Assembly (NCBI GenBank): GCA_964485095.1
Contig: CAZAIB010000013.1
Coordinates: forward strand, 26,194-90,193
Direction of reading: 5' to 3'
DNA length: 64,000 nt
Source: CAYNWT01 sp964485095
GTDB lineage: Bacteria > Planctomycetota > Planctomycetia > Planctomycetales > Planctomycetaceae
The notes beneath the pieces were generated by a model. The model ran no database searches, was not told the origin of the DNA, and worked only from the letters and a program-made list of their open reading frames with translations. Both the position numbers and the translations under genes were made by a program. How positions within the stretch are numbered: position 1 is the first letter of the stretch; every line of letters starts with the position of its first letter. This document shows, in pieces, positions 1 to 8,393 of this stretch.

Positions 1-558
1 TACTTCCCACCCACAGACAGCACGTTGGCTGGCGAGTTGCCAATGATGCTCTCAGATAACAAGTCGAAGATCGTTCGCATCCCGCTTGAGATCACGCCCG
101 GAGCGGAGATTCCCTTCAATGAAGAAGACATCATCCTGGACGACGGCGATGTCGTGTTCCTTCCGCGCCGAGACGGCGACGTATTTTTGACAGGCGGCCT
201 GCTGGGCGGTGGTCGCTATCCGCTAAACCGTGATCGCGATCTGGACGTCCTGGAAGCAATCGCAGCCGCAACTGGCAACTCGCACGGACCCGTTGGTGCT
301 CCACGAACATCAACCCAATTTCGCAGTGGCCCCGGCAACGTCATTCCGCCAACCAACCTGGTCATCGTTCGACGAATCTCAGACCAGCAACAAATCAAAA
401 TCGCTGTCGATCTGCGCAAGGCGGTCGACGATCCGAACGAACGCATTCTCATTCGCCAGGGCGACCTGCTGATTCTGCGCTACCGGCTTAGCGAGATTGT
501 TGGAAACACACTACTGAATCTCACAGACTTCAACCTACCGCTGAATACGGTCTGGTAG
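1..558 (+). CDS. Polysaccharide export protein, SLBB type, C-terminal part (5' end outside window)
   Basis: The frame is open from the first base of the window to a TAG stop at 556-558, so this is the last 185 codons of a longer gene. The TTG at codon 9 is not a convincing start. The segment ending in DDGDVVFLPRRDG followed by VFLTGGLLGGGRYPLNRDRDLDVLEAI is the pattern of a SLBB domain in Wza/Gum-type outer-membrane polysaccharide export proteins. A second such unit follows (GDLLILRYRLSE near the end). Proteins of this family form the outer-membrane exit of an exopolysaccharide secretion line. The adjacent Wzz-like and glycosyltransferase genes on the opposite strand support that role. The last 24 bases overlap the 3' end of the convergent Wzz-like gene. 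The export signal and PES domain would lie outside the window and cannot be checked. Confidence 0.85.
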   Translation, partial: YFPPTDSTLAGELPMMLSDNKSKIVRIPLEITPGAEIPFNEEDIILDDGDVVFLPRRDGDVFLTGGLLGGGRYPLNRDRDLDVLEAIAAATGNSHGPVGAPRTSTQFRSGPGNVIPPTNLVIVRRISDQQQIKIAVDLRKAVDDPNERILIRQGDLLILRYRLSEIVGNTLLNLTDFNLPLNTVW

Positions 559-2100
559 CACAGTATCTTCCCCACCAGGCAAGACCATAGGCATCGCTGG
601 CGACCTGGACTGTCCCAGCAGATCGATTGCGATCGCCAGCAGGATCCCCAGAAACATCCCGGCGACAAGTCCCAGCGCGGGCAGGATTTTGGTTCTCGGC
701 CAGACTTTGTCGCCAACCCGCGGCGCGGCGAGAATCTCTGTGTTGTACTCGCCAAATTCGTTCACGAGTTTCTGTTCGCGAAACTTCTCAAGCATCGCGG
801 TGTAGACCTCGCTGCTACGTTCGTAATCGCGCAACAGCTTTTCACTTTCAAGGCTCACGTCCAGCAACTGCTTCGCCATTGTCTCTTCGCGAGCAACAGC
901 CTGACGCAGGTACTTAATGTGCCGGTGCGTGTCTTCAAGGTCGTTCTCCAGGAGCACTTTGTAAGCCCGTACCAATTCGCGAGGCGCAACGTTGGAATCG
1001 GCGGCTGCAGGAGCCTTGTTGGTGGTCTCCAGGGCTTTTCGGATGGCTTCGATGTCCCGTTCGTTTTCACGAACCTTTGGGTGATTCGGCCCCAAACGAG
1101 AACGCAGCGTTTCGTGTTCGCGAACAACCGTCAGCATGTCGTTGTATCGCGCGTTAGCGTGTTCCTGACGTTCAGGGTACTGCGACTGCAGGAACTCAGT
1201 CAGCACATCACCCTTCACATTCACGATCAACGACAACCGTTCGACATGCACATCGTCAATCAAAGCCAGTCGCTCAAGGTCCGTGTATTTGCTGGCAGAT
1301 TCAGGCCGCAGTGATTCGTTGATCATGCCCAGCCGACTCTCGACTTTGACTTTCCGTAGTTCGCCTTCTGTCAGTTCTTTGTCCAGTTCGTCGATCCGCC
1401 GCTGATGTGAATTCTCCAGCGTTTCGCGGTTCCAAACGCCCGGTGCCTTCAGAAGGAACTCACGATAAGCTTCGCTTTTCGCATCGACATCGTCGGCGGC
1501 CTGCTGCCGCAGTTCAGCAATAAGACTGACCACCTGCCCCTGCCCGTTCAAAGTCGAACCACGCAGGAACTCACGGTAAGCCGCCATAACATGTTCAACA
1601 ACCGTCGCGGATTCGTCGGGATTCACATGCTTGAACGCGACCCGAACAACAAACGCGCCTTTCGAATCGCCCTCACCACTGCGGCTCACGGACAGGTGCC
1701 GTTTGATGTATTCAACAGCATCAATGGACTCAGTCGTTTCTGACTGAATGCCCGGAAGTGAGTCCAGTTGGCCTCGCTTCATCGCCATACCGACAATGCG
1801 AGGACTGCCGATCAGTCGAATGTGTGTCGCAAACAGGCTGTCGAAATTCTTGGCGTCCAGGTTGCCGCTGGCGCTGATGAACGATGGCATCTTTTGCATA
1901 ACCAGCATCAGGCCGCGCGATTCGTATTTCGGAGTCGCCAGTAGCCCGTATGCCAATCCGGCCAGCGCACCAAACACCATGACACCAAGAAGAAGGAACT
2001 TCCGTCTCCACAAGATCGCCAACAGCGCAGTTGGTTCGATCAGCTGGCGCAGAACCGGTTGCGGTTCGTCTTCGGTACTGGGTGGAACAGGACTAATCAT
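535..2100 (-). CDS. Wzz/GumC-type polysaccharide chain-length determinant protein
   Basis: This 521-residue protein has the two-transmembrane layout of polysaccharide co-polymerases. There is an N-terminal membrane segment at about residues 34-55, a long charged periplasmic region rich in predicted coiled coil (about 190-430), and a second membrane segment at about 470-497 preceded by a proline-containing GNVR-like stretch (KVWPRTKILPALG). The short C-terminal tail has no Walker motifs, so no BY-kinase domain is fused. Such inner-membrane proteins control exopolysaccharide chain length and contact the outer-membrane SLBB exporter, encoded convergently here. Its start overlaps the stop of the upstream glycosyltransferase gene by four bases (ATGA), which suggests translational coupling. 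A helical periplasmic domain is inferred, not seen directly. Confidence 0.9.
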   Translation of the reverse strand: MISPVPPSTEDEPQPVLRQLIEPTALLAILWRRKFLLLGVMVFGALAGLAYGLLATPKYESRGLMLVMQKMPSFISASGNLDAKNFDSLFATHIRLIGSPRIVGMAMKRGQLDSLPGIQSETTESIDAVEYIKRHLSVSRSGEGDSKGAFVVRVAFKHVNPDESATVVEHVMAAYREFLRGSTLNGQGQVVSLIAELRQQAADDVDAKSEAYREFLLKAPGVWNRETLENSHQRRIDELDKELTEGELRKVKVESRLGMINESLRPESASKYTDLERLALIDDVHVERLSLIVNVKGDVLTEFLQSQYPERQEHANARYNDMLTVVREHETLRSRLGPNHPKVRENERDIEAIRKALETTNKAPAAADSNVAPRELVRAYKVLLENDLEDTHRHIKYLRQAVAREETMAKQLLDVSLESEKLLRDYERSSEVYTAMLEKFREQKLVNEFGEYNTEILAAPRVGDKVWPRTKILPALGLVAGMFLGILLAIAIDLLGQSRSPAMPMVLPGGEDTVLPDRIQR

Positions 2101-3296
2101 GTCGCAACCTGTTCGGCGGCCAGTAAATCTTCCCGCGCATCGAATTCCAGTTCAGGGATACTGTCCGCACCGACCATACCGCGTTGGGCAAGGCTGGCGC
2201 GAATGAGACTGCGGTATTCGGTTCGGAACCGGTCCGCGCTGAAGCGTTCTGCATGCTTCCGAATGTCTTCCGGATCGAAGTAGTCTCGCGGCAGATCCAA
2301 AATCTCCTGAATCGCGTCTGATAGGCACTCGACCGTCTGTTCGTCGAACAGCAACCCCGTTCGATGCGGAAGAACCGTCTCCTGCAACCCACCACGGTTC
2401 AGACCAATGACCGGCGTTCCACACGCCTGAGCCTCAACGGGCATAATCCCGAAATCTTCAACAGCCGCAAACACAAACGCTCGCGCACGTTGCATGTGGT
2501 CTCGCAGGACTTCGTCCGACTGGTAGCCCATCAGAGTCACGTTAGGCGTCGCGATGTCGCGGAGACGTTCGAGCTCTGAACCCTTACCGATCACGACCAA
2601 TTTTTGATCGGGATGTTTGGCGAACGCTTCCACGACCAAATCGAAACGCTTGTAAGACACCAATCGTCCTGCGGCGAGGAAGAAGTCATCCTTCTGCCTG
2701 CGGAGTTCCAGCTTGTGGACATCCGTGGGCGGATAGATAACTTCAGCGGGTCGGTCGTACGTCTTTTGGATTCGAGCCGCTACGAAAGCTGAGTTCGCTA
2801 CGTAGACATCGGGGCGGTTTGCTGTGCCGCGATCCCAGGTCCGCAGGTAATGCAAAACGCTGCGAACAAACGCAGCCTTGATACCGCGCCTGAGACCGGC
2901 CTGGTTGAGGTACTGTTGCTGCATGTCCCACGCATACCGCATGGGCGTGTGCACGTAGGTGATGTGTAGCTGTTCTGCGTTCGTGACAACGCTGCGTCCG
3001 AACGCGTGACTGGAAGACAGAACCAGGTCGTAGCCTGACAGGTCGAACTGTTCGATCGCCATCGGCATGAACGCCAGATAGTTGCGAAAGTGCTTCTTCG
3101 AAAAAGGCAAACGCTGAATGAACGAAGGCGTGACTTTTCCCAGGCCCAACTCGCGGCGTTGCTGCTGGCTTAGAAAATCCACCAACGAGAAAACATCGGC
3201 GTCGGGAAAGCAAGCAAGCATTTCCTTGACGACCTTTTCGGACCCGGCAATCTTGTCGAACCAGTCGTGAACGATCGCGGTCTTCATGTTTCCCAC
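2097..3296 (-). CDS. GT4-family glycosyltransferase
   Basis: This 399-residue retaining glycosyltransferase has a GT-B fold. The N-terminal half (KTAIVHDWFDKIAGSEKVV) matches the acceptor-binding domain of GT4 enzymes. The C-terminal half carries the nucleotide-sugar pattern AAGRLVSYKRFDLVVEAF and the E-x7-E motif in AVEDFGIMPVEAQACGTPVIG. The likely role is adding one sugar to a lipid-linked exopolysaccharide repeat unit at the cytoplasmic membrane face; the sugar cannot be told from sequence. The start ATG at 3296 is preceded by a purine-rich GGTGGGAA stretch. The gene is the first of a two-gene operon with the Wzz-like gene, which it overlaps by four bases. Upstream, a gap of about 90 bases separates it from the Hpt gene on the same strand. 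Confidence 0.92.
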   Translation of the reverse strand: MGNMKTAIVHDWFDKIAGSEKVVKEMLACFPDADVFSLVDFLSQQQRRELGLGKVTPSFIQRLPFSKKHFRNYLAFMPMAIEQFDLSGYDLVLSSSHAFGRSVVTNAEQLHITYVHTPMRYAWDMQQQYLNQAGLRRGIKAAFVRSVLHYLRTWDRGTANRPDVYVANSAFVAARIQKTYDRPAEVIYPPTDVHKLELRRQKDDFFLAAGRLVSYKRFDLVVEAFAKHPDQKLVVIGKGSELERLRDIATPNVTLMGYQSDEVLRDHMQRARAFVFAAVEDFGIMPVEAQACGTPVIGLNRGGLQETVLPHRTGLLFDEQTVECLSDAIQEILDLPRDYFDPEDIRKHAERFSADRFRTEYRSLIRASLAQRGMVGADSIPELEFDAREDLLAAEQVAT

Positions 3297-3386
3297 CTAA
3301 GCAAGCCCAGTGAAACCTAGGGCAGGCCCGCGTGTGGACACGTGCTTACTTTGGAAATACAAAGCCAGCACTGCATTTCATGTCGA

Positions 3387-3767
3387 TTATTCCGATTGCG
3401 CGCCGCAGCCATGTGGTGGTGAGAGAGTCACTGATTGCAGGTACTCTGCCATCGCAACGCACAGCGATTCCCAGGCGAGTTCCAGTTCTGCAAACAAACC
3501 AGTCGCTCCACTGACCGACAGGTTCTGGTCTTCCAACCGCTCACACAGTCCTCGAGCGGCCTCGGCATGAATCGACGCCAACGCGCCCTTCGTACGATGA
3601 GCGTTGCTGGCGATGGCTTCGGAGTCGCCAGCCTCAACCGCGTTCCGTAAATCGCCAATCATTGTGGGTTCATACCTGAGGAACAGTTCAACGAGATCGC
3701 GTGTGTGTTCCAAATCTCCGCCAAGGCGTGCCACAAGCGCGTTCAGATCGAATGCCTCAGTACTCAT
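3387..3767 (-). CDS. Hpt (histidine phosphotransfer) domain protein
   Basis: This 126-residue protein is essentially a single four-helix Hpt domain. The phosphoacceptor is His57 in the motif AHRTKGAL (family consensus AHxLKGxA). The N-terminal NALVARLGGD and the downstream helix are also typical. Hpt proteins relay phosphate between a hybrid histidine kinase and response regulators in the cytoplasm. The gene begins six bases after the stop of the sigma54-type response-regulator gene, so the two are almost certainly one transcript and may form a relay pair. No histidine kinase is encoded nearby, so the kinase must lie elsewhere. The C-terminal ~20 residues (PPHGCGAQSE) fall outside the domain and look disordered. 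Confidence 0.9.
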   Translation of the reverse strand: MSTEAFDLNALVARLGGDLEHTRDLVELFLRYEPTMIGDLRNAVEAGDSEAIASNAHRTKGALASIHAEAARGLCERLEDQNLSVSGATGLFAELELAWESLCVAMAEYLQSVTLSPPHGCGAQSE

Positions 3768-3773
3768 CGTTGA

Positions 3774-5165
3774 CTACCTAAGACCCAATCGTTTCATCTT
3801 GTTGTAGATGCTCTTCTCGCTAATCCCCAGCGATCGCGCGGTTCTGGCTTTGTTGCCGCCACACGCCTCAAGTGTGTCAACAATGGCTTTTGTTTCAATC
3901 TCTACCAGAGTCATATCAGCCAGCGACATCGATTCGGCAGGAACCATTGCGTCCGGTCCATTGCTGTCGATTTGGATATCCGACTTTCGAATCGTGTTGT
4001 CTTCGCAAAACGCGGCCGCTCGTTCGATGACGTTTTCAAGCTCGCGAATGTTTCCCGGCCACGAATGATCAACCAGTTGTGCAACCGCGTCGGCGTCAAC
4101 AGAAATCGGTTCGCCAAGTCGCCCACTGATTCGTTGCAGCACAGCATTGGCCAGGTTCGGAATGTCCGCTCGGCGTTCGCTCAGACTCGGCATGCAAATA
4201 TTGAGCACGTTAAGCCGGTAGTACAAATCCTGTCGGAACCGATTCTGCTGACACATTGTCGCCAAATCCTGGTGCGTCGCCGCGATGACGCGCACATCGA
4301 CCGTACGTACGTCGTTGCTGCCAACTCGCTGAAGTGTTCGGTCCTGCAGGAATGTCAGCAGCTTTGGTTGGAGTTCCAACGGCAAGTCGCCAATCTCGTC
4401 CAGGAACAGTGTTCCACCATCTGCGATTTCCGCTCGTCCAGGCCTGTCTTCAGTCGCCCCAGTAAACGCGCCCTTCTTGTGTCCGAACAATTCCGATTCA
4501 ATAAGATCGCGAGGGAGCGAAGCACAATTCACCGCCACAAACGGCGCGGCCGCGCGTTCGCCCGAGTTGTGAATCATGCGCGCGATGGTGGTTTTTCCCG
4601 TACCGCTTTGGCCGGTAATCAAGACTGTCGAATCAAGTCGAGCCACCTTCCTGGCCTGCTGATACACTCGCTTCGCGCCGTCACTTTCTGCAGTCCATTC
4701 CGACGCCTGCGGCGCCTGACCAACTGCAGCACGCAGGCTACGGTTCTCTTTGACTAACGATCCGTTCCGAAGGGCCTGAGCGCTGTGAGCCAGAAGTTCT
4801 TCCGGGTTGAAGGGCTTGGTGATGTACTCAACTGCTCCCTCTTTCATCGCCTCAACGGCAGCTCTTAGGTCGTCCGCGCCCGAGATCATCATGACCTGCA
4901 TATCGGGGAACCGTTCTTTGGCGAATCGCAGGCATTCGAGCCCGGACGCCTGCGGCATCTGCAGATCCAACATGGCAATCGCGATGTCATCCGACATCAA
5001 ATCCATCGCCTGCTGCCCGTCCTCGGCAACGACAACATCGTACCCCGCCGCCGCCAAACAGCGTTCCATTGAAAACCGCGCCAACGGTTCATCGTCCGCC
5101 ACCAAAACGCGCGCACCGGTTGCGACCGGTTGCGTCTTTACTTCTGCCTCAAACGTGAAGGACAT
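3774..5165 (-). CDS. NtrC-family sigma54-dependent response regulator
   Basis: The domain order is receiver, AAA+ and Fis-type helix-turn-helix, with the family's usual length of 463 residues. The receiver has Asp24/Asp25, the phosphoacceptor Asp67 (AMLDLQMP) and Lys117. The AAA+ domain has Walker A GQSGTGKT at 185-192, the sigma54-contacting loop GAFTGA at 232-237, Walker B LFLDEIGD at about 253-260, and the arginine-rich RFRQDLYYRL segment. The C-terminus (437-460, NKARTARSLGISEKSIYNK) is a DNA-binding helix-turn-helix. Phosphorylation should drive oligomerisation and open-complex formation at sigma54 promoters. A GAGG ribosome site lies six bases before the ATG. An Hpt gene follows after six bases. 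Its location beside exopolysaccharide genes suggests, but does not prove, that it controls them; I saw no clear -24/-12 promoter before the glycosyltransferase gene. Confidence 0.95.
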   Translation of the reverse strand: MSFTFEAEVKTQPVATGARVLVADDEPLARFSMERCLAAAGYDVVVAEDGQQAMDLMSDDIAIAMLDLQMPQASGLECLRFAKERFPDMQVMMISGADDLRAAVEAMKEGAVEYITKPFNPEELLAHSAQALRNGSLVKENRSLRAAVGQAPQASEWTAESDGAKRVYQQARKVARLDSTVLITGQSGTGKTTIARMIHNSGERAAAPFVAVNCASLPRDLIESELFGHKKGAFTGATEDRPGRAEIADGGTLFLDEIGDLPLELQPKLLTFLQDRTLQRVGSNDVRTVDVRVIAATHQDLATMCQQNRFRQDLYYRLNVLNICMPSLSERRADIPNLANAVLQRISGRLGEPISVDADAVAQLVDHSWPGNIRELENVIERAAAFCEDNTIRKSDIQIDSNGPDAMVPAESMSLADMTLVEIETKAIVDTLEACGGNKARTARSLGISEKSIYNKMKRLGLR

Positions 5166-5252
5166 CTCGCGCCTCGTGTGCAGACCCTACGAATAGAGCC
5201 TAGGTCACAGAAGCCACCGGGCAATTGGCGAATATTCCACCTGTATCGATTC

Positions 5253-5365
5253 CACCGAGTTTAACCCGTGGCCGGAGGCCAGGTTGTGTAGCAGATCGCA
5301 GTTAGCGAGTAGATGCTGGGGTTAGCGGGAGGACTGCCTGGTCTTCGACCACGGGTTAAACGGTG
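5253..5365. repeat. Large intergenic inverted repeat
   Basis: The left arm (5253-5271) and right arm (5349-5365) are reverse complements over TTTAACCCGTGG and CACCG, with a two-base bulge in the left arm. Pairing continues imperfectly inward (GGCCGGAGGCCAGG against CCTGGTCTTCGACC). It fills the gap between the regulator start and the 3' end of the M48 peptidase gene. This is a REP-like palindrome; a terminator role for the M48 gene is possible, but there is no T tract. Confidence 0.7.
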
Positions 5366-5387
5366 GGCCGAATCCCGCCGTTGTTGC

Positions 5388-6581
5388 CTAGTCCAGATCA
5401 GCGTCGTGGTTGAAGCAGTGTTCGATGATTGTGGCTGAGAGTTTTAGCTTCTTGCCAACACGGTGGACGTACTCGCGTTCTTTCTTGGTCACGCGGCCAG
5501 TGGCGACCGCAATCAGACACAGGTCGCGAATGATGTGAACGCGTCTCGCGTGGGGAACCACTTCGTTCGCGCGGCGAATCCGCTCGTCCAGCGATTCTTC
5601 CAGGCGTTCAAGATCCAGTTTGCCGCTGAAGGTTCCGTCGCCGAACAGGTTGTCGAACGCTGTAATTTCCTTCTCCGAAATCCCACCAGACGCCGCCATC
5701 ACGCCGCAGCCCGCCGCAAACAGAACGCGCCGCATGGCCTCGGCCGCTTCGCTTTTTTCCTTGAGATACGTCGGCGACATGATCTCCATGAGCGAGTGTG
5801 TTTGGGATTCCAGTTTTGTGATTGATGTTCCGCCCTTCGTCATCACTTCGGATTCGAAGAACTGCTTCAGCGCTTTCACTCGCAGCGGACTAAACGGGTG
5901 CGTCATGAACCAGTCACGTTCGTTACTGTCACGCTTGGTCGGATCGTCCTCGTCCATCGCCATCTCATCGACCTGCGCAGCGAATTCATCGATGTTGATC
6001 TCGATAAGATCCGTCGTCAGCCCGGAAGCCAGCTTAAACAACGCCCGCGCCGTCGAATCAGCATCTTTCGCGCAGACCGCGCCGGCTCGGTCGGCGGAAA
6101 TTTCAGCGTACCTTGACCAGGAGAACAGTTTCATCGCCAGCCGCGGTCCAACGGGTTCCGGCCCTTTGATCAGATACCCGATCGGGATCTGTGTGTGCTG
6201 AAACATGTGGTGCCCCAGTTCGTGCCCCATCACGAAACGGACTTCCTGCTCCTGGAATTTCTCCAGCAATGAACTTGAGAACATCAGCAGCAGCGTGTCG
6301 TCTTCGGGTGCCAGGCAGGCCGCGTTAAATTCGGGCGAGTTGTACACGAAGATCTCAACGGGGATCTCGACACCCAGTTGCTCAATCGATTCCTGCATCA
6401 TCTTGTGCAGCTTCGGCGACATGGAAGGCGTCAGCCGCAGTGCGGTTGCTAACAATTGTCGTCGGACACCAGCACCGGGGTTGTCGTCCAGCCTGCGGAT
6501 GGCGGCCTTGACTTCATCAACTTCCAACAACTCGTTGTGGAGCGCTAAATCGCCTTCGCAGCGAAACTTGGGTACGGACAT
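5388..6581 (-). CDS. M48-family zinc metallopeptidase with C-terminal TerB-like domain
   Basis: The protein has 397 residues. The start was placed at 6581 because AGGAG lies six bases upstream; a longer frame would begin at 6614 without such a site. The zinc motif HELGHH is at about residues 120-125. A later acidic/Asp segment (EISADRAGAVCA) supplies the usual third ligand region of M48 enzymes. No clear membrane segments flank the protease domain, unlike HtpX, so it is probably cytoplasmic. The last ~110 residues (from about LFAAGCGVMAASGGISEKE) match the TerB-like helical module, recognisable by DLCLIAVATGRVTKKEREYV. M48-TerB fusions are known but poorly characterised, and the substrate is unknown. 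The gene is monocistronic and divergent from the next gene. Confidence 0.85.
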   Translation of the reverse strand: MSVPKFRCEGDLALHNELLEVDEVKAAIRRLDDNPGAGVRRQLLATALRLTPSMSPKLHKMMQESIEQLGVEIPVEIFVYNSPEFNAACLAPEDDTLLLMFSSSLLEKFQEQEVRFVMGHELGHHMFQHTQIPIGYLIKGPEPVGPRLAMKLFSWSRYAEISADRAGAVCAKDADSTARALFKLASGLTTDLIEINIDEFAAQVDEMAMDEDDPTKRDSNERDWFMTHPFSPLRVKALKQFFESEVMTKGGTSITKLESQTHSLMEIMSPTYLKEKSEAAEAMRRVLFAAGCGVMAASGGISEKEITAFDNLFGDGTFSGKLDLERLEESLDERIRRANEVVPHARRVHIIRDLCLIAVATGRVTKKEREYVHRVGKKLKLSATIIEHCFNHDADLD

Positions 6582-6684
6582 TCTTTTCTCCTGCCTTCGT
6601 GGAATGAGAAGCATAGCGATTGCGACCGCAAAGTTCTCCCGGACAATGATTGCGAACTGAATCAGCCGGACAGTGAATATCGCG

Positions 6685-7284
6685 ATGGACGAAACCGCTC
6701 CTTATTCAAATCCCTACGCGACGCCGGCTGAGCAGATTGGCGAATCCCGTCGCAATCAGACAAGTGATGGGCTTGTCGAGGCGGATGCAAAATATCTGTT
6801 CGTCACAGACCCCGCGGAGCTGCCTGAACGGTGCGTTCGGACAAACACGACGGACGATCTTGTTCGTGTTTCCAGACAGCTGTACTACGTTCACCCAGCC
6901 ACGATTCTCGGCATCCTGTTCAGTCTGCCGGGCTTGCTGATCCTGTATTACATTTTCCGCAAGGGTGTCTACGTTTCGTACTGGATGAACCAAGCCGAGC
7001 GTTCCAGTCAGCGAGTCCGTTTAGCTTGCGCACTCCTGGGTTTTCTGGGGGGCATCGCGATTCTGATTTATGGAGTCAGCCTGAGCTCGGCAGCCGGCGT
7101 AATTTCCGGAATCATTGTTCTCATGGGTTCGCTATTTGGAGTGATTAAGTTCTCGAACACCATTGTGGTCACGAAACACAAGGCTGGCGTGTTCTGCCTG
7201 AAGGGATGCTCGCCCGCGTTCCTCACGTCGGCAATGGAAGGCAGAGACGGACCCTACTACGGCGGACCGATTTCAACAGACTAA
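6685..7284 (+). CDS. Small membrane protein of planctomycete NPYA type, unknown function
   Basis: About 199 residues. The N-terminus (ETAPYSNPYATPAE) is the Pro/Tyr-rich leader common to many planctomycete membrane proteins of unknown role. Three hydrophobic segments follow: about 70-90 (ILGILFSLPGLLILYYIF), 110-130 and 132-155. A GTG at 6673 would add four residues; the ATG at 6685 was preferred because related proteins start close to the NPYA motif. No strong ribosome site is visible before either. The gene ends 13 bases before the convergent cupin gene. I do not recognise a catalytic motif. It is a supportable real gene because the frame has consistent codon use and clear membrane topology. 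Confidence 0.65.
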   Translation: MDETAPYSNPYATPAEQIGESRRNQTSDGLVEADAKYLFVTDPAELPERCVRTNTTDDLVRVSRQLYYVHPATILGILFSLPGLLILYYIFRKGVYVSYWMNQAERSSQRVRLACALLGFLGGIAILIYGVSLSSAAGVISGIIVLMGSLFGVIKFSNTIVVTKHKAGVFCLKGCSPAFLTSAMEGRDGPYYGGPISTD

Positions 7285-7297
7285 TGCCCTGCCGGGC

Positions 7298-7621
7298 TCA
7301 CGTCTCTGCTGGCGCGAAGAACACAAGCAGCTCCAGATCAACTTCGATGTCGAAGAATCGATGCTCCACCTTCTTCGCGACGTAAATCACATCCCCAGTC
7401 TCAGCAGGGAACACATCCTTGCCAACTTGCACCTGCGACTTACCGCTGATGACATAGTAGACCTCGTCCTCATTGTGAGGCTTCTGTGGATCAATGCCAC
7501 CGGCCGGCAACCGATACAGCCCGACGCTTAAATCAGGAACGCGCAGGAACTCCGCGTAAAGATCTCCCGATTCGGACAGCAGACTGCGGATTGCGGACAG
7601 GTTTACTGGATCAGGCATCAT
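7298..7621 (-). CDS. Small single-domain cupin protein
   Basis: This 107-residue protein is one cupin barrel. Motif 1 is PHNEDEVYYVISG (His and Glu metal ligands) and motif 2 is GDVIYVAKKVEHRFFD (second His). The start is at one of two adjacent ATGs (7621 or 7618), preceded by GGGAG in the upstream gene. The start therefore overlaps the last codons of the PNPOx-like gene and the pair should be translationally coupled. Small cupins of this form bind a metal and are often involved in sugar or small-molecule chemistry, but the ligand cannot be inferred. Coupling to a flavin-binding PNPOx-fold protein hints at a shared redox or detoxification role; this is inference. Confidence 0.85.
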   Translation of the reverse strand: MMPDPVNLSAIRSLLSESGDLYAEFLRVPDLSVGLYRLPAGGIDPQKPHNEDEVYYVISGKSQVQVGKDVFPAETGDVIYVAKKVEHRFFDIEVDLELLVFFAPAET

Positions 7622-8171
7622 CGTCTCCCACTTCAATGCCCGGCAAACCATCGATGCTGTGCCGGTTCTGCTCGCGCAAGTACTGCTTTAGTCCGGCGGC
7701 TCCTTTCTTCGTGCTCCATCCAACCAGTTGGGTTCGATGTTGTTTGAACTCGAACAGCGGAACACCGTACCCACACGAATCTGAGATCCGCGTACAGTTA
7801 ACGCGTATGAAACTTCGCAGCCCTGTCAGCGTTCCGAACAACGCACGCATCGAATCGAAATCGGCGTGGCCCTGTTCGACAACTTCACCGCGACCATGTA
7901 ACCGCACAATGTTGGGGGCTCCTTCAAACGCACAAAACATCAACACGATCCGTGCGTTCTCGCGGACGTGAGCAACCGTCTCAATGCCGCTGCCGGCAAG
8001 GTCGGCGTAGACCACGGTGTGATCGTCGAGGATGCGAAATGAATCCAGCCCTTTTGGCGACACGTTCACATGGCCGTCCGCGCTGCCGGGGGCGGTGCCG
8101 ACGAAGAACATTTTCTGGTTCAGAATGAACTGTTCGATCTTCTCATCAATCGATTCATAGACCTTTCCCAT
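7611..8171 (-). CDS. Pyridoxamine 5'-phosphate oxidase-fold flavoprotein family
   Basis: The 186-residue protein has the split-barrel FMN-binding pattern of the PNPOx-like superfamily. The N-terminal segment FFVGTAPGSADGHVNVSPKG is typical of the predicted flavin-nucleotide-binding subgroup, followed by the barrel strand SFRILDDHTVVYADLAGSG and the second segment VRLHGRGEVVEQG. It is probably cytoplasmic and may reduce or bind a small substrate with FMN or F420; true PdxH activity is unlikely at this divergence. It lacks the C-terminal RLAP motif expected of real PdxH. It is the first gene of a two-gene operon with the cupin gene. A 220-base gap precedes it. Confidence 0.85.
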   Translation of the reverse strand: MGKVYESIDEKIEQFILNQKMFFVGTAPGSADGHVNVSPKGLDSFRILDDHTVVYADLAGSGIETVAHVRENARIVLMFCAFEGAPNIVRLHGRGEVVEQGHADFDSMRALFGTLTGLRSFIRVNCTRISDSCGYGVPLFEFKQHRTQLVGWSTKKGAAGLKQYLREQNRHSIDGLPGIEVGDDDA

Positions 8172-8393
8172 GGAACCTCAAATCCTCTGCGATTCGTGTA
8201 AGTCGGCGGCAACTGTGTCGCGAACAGCGATCATCTCATATCCCAACGCCGGAAGCACTCAACAGCCCGACTACCCGCACAAACACTACAAAACTGCGGC
8301 GTTGCGGCACCCATCAGCGAACCACACTTGGATTGAGCGTCACTTTGATTAAGCTGAATTCTGCGAGAAACGCGACCCGCAAAGGAACCTTCT
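8172..8393. other. Intergenic gap between divergent genes
   Basis: This gap separates the divergent PNPOx-like and TlpA-like genes and should hold both promoters. No palindrome, RNA gene or clear -35/-10 pair is recognisable. A short plus-strand frame (8170-8352) has no coding character. Confidence 0.4.

Noticed and set aside
3972..4757. Plus-strand frame of 261 codons
   Set aside because: It is antisense to the sigma54 regulator, whose motifs are complete on the minus strand; the frame shows no family pattern.
8170..8352. Short plus-strand frame before the TlpA-like gene
   Set aside because: It starts inside the PNPOx-like gene start and has no coding character.
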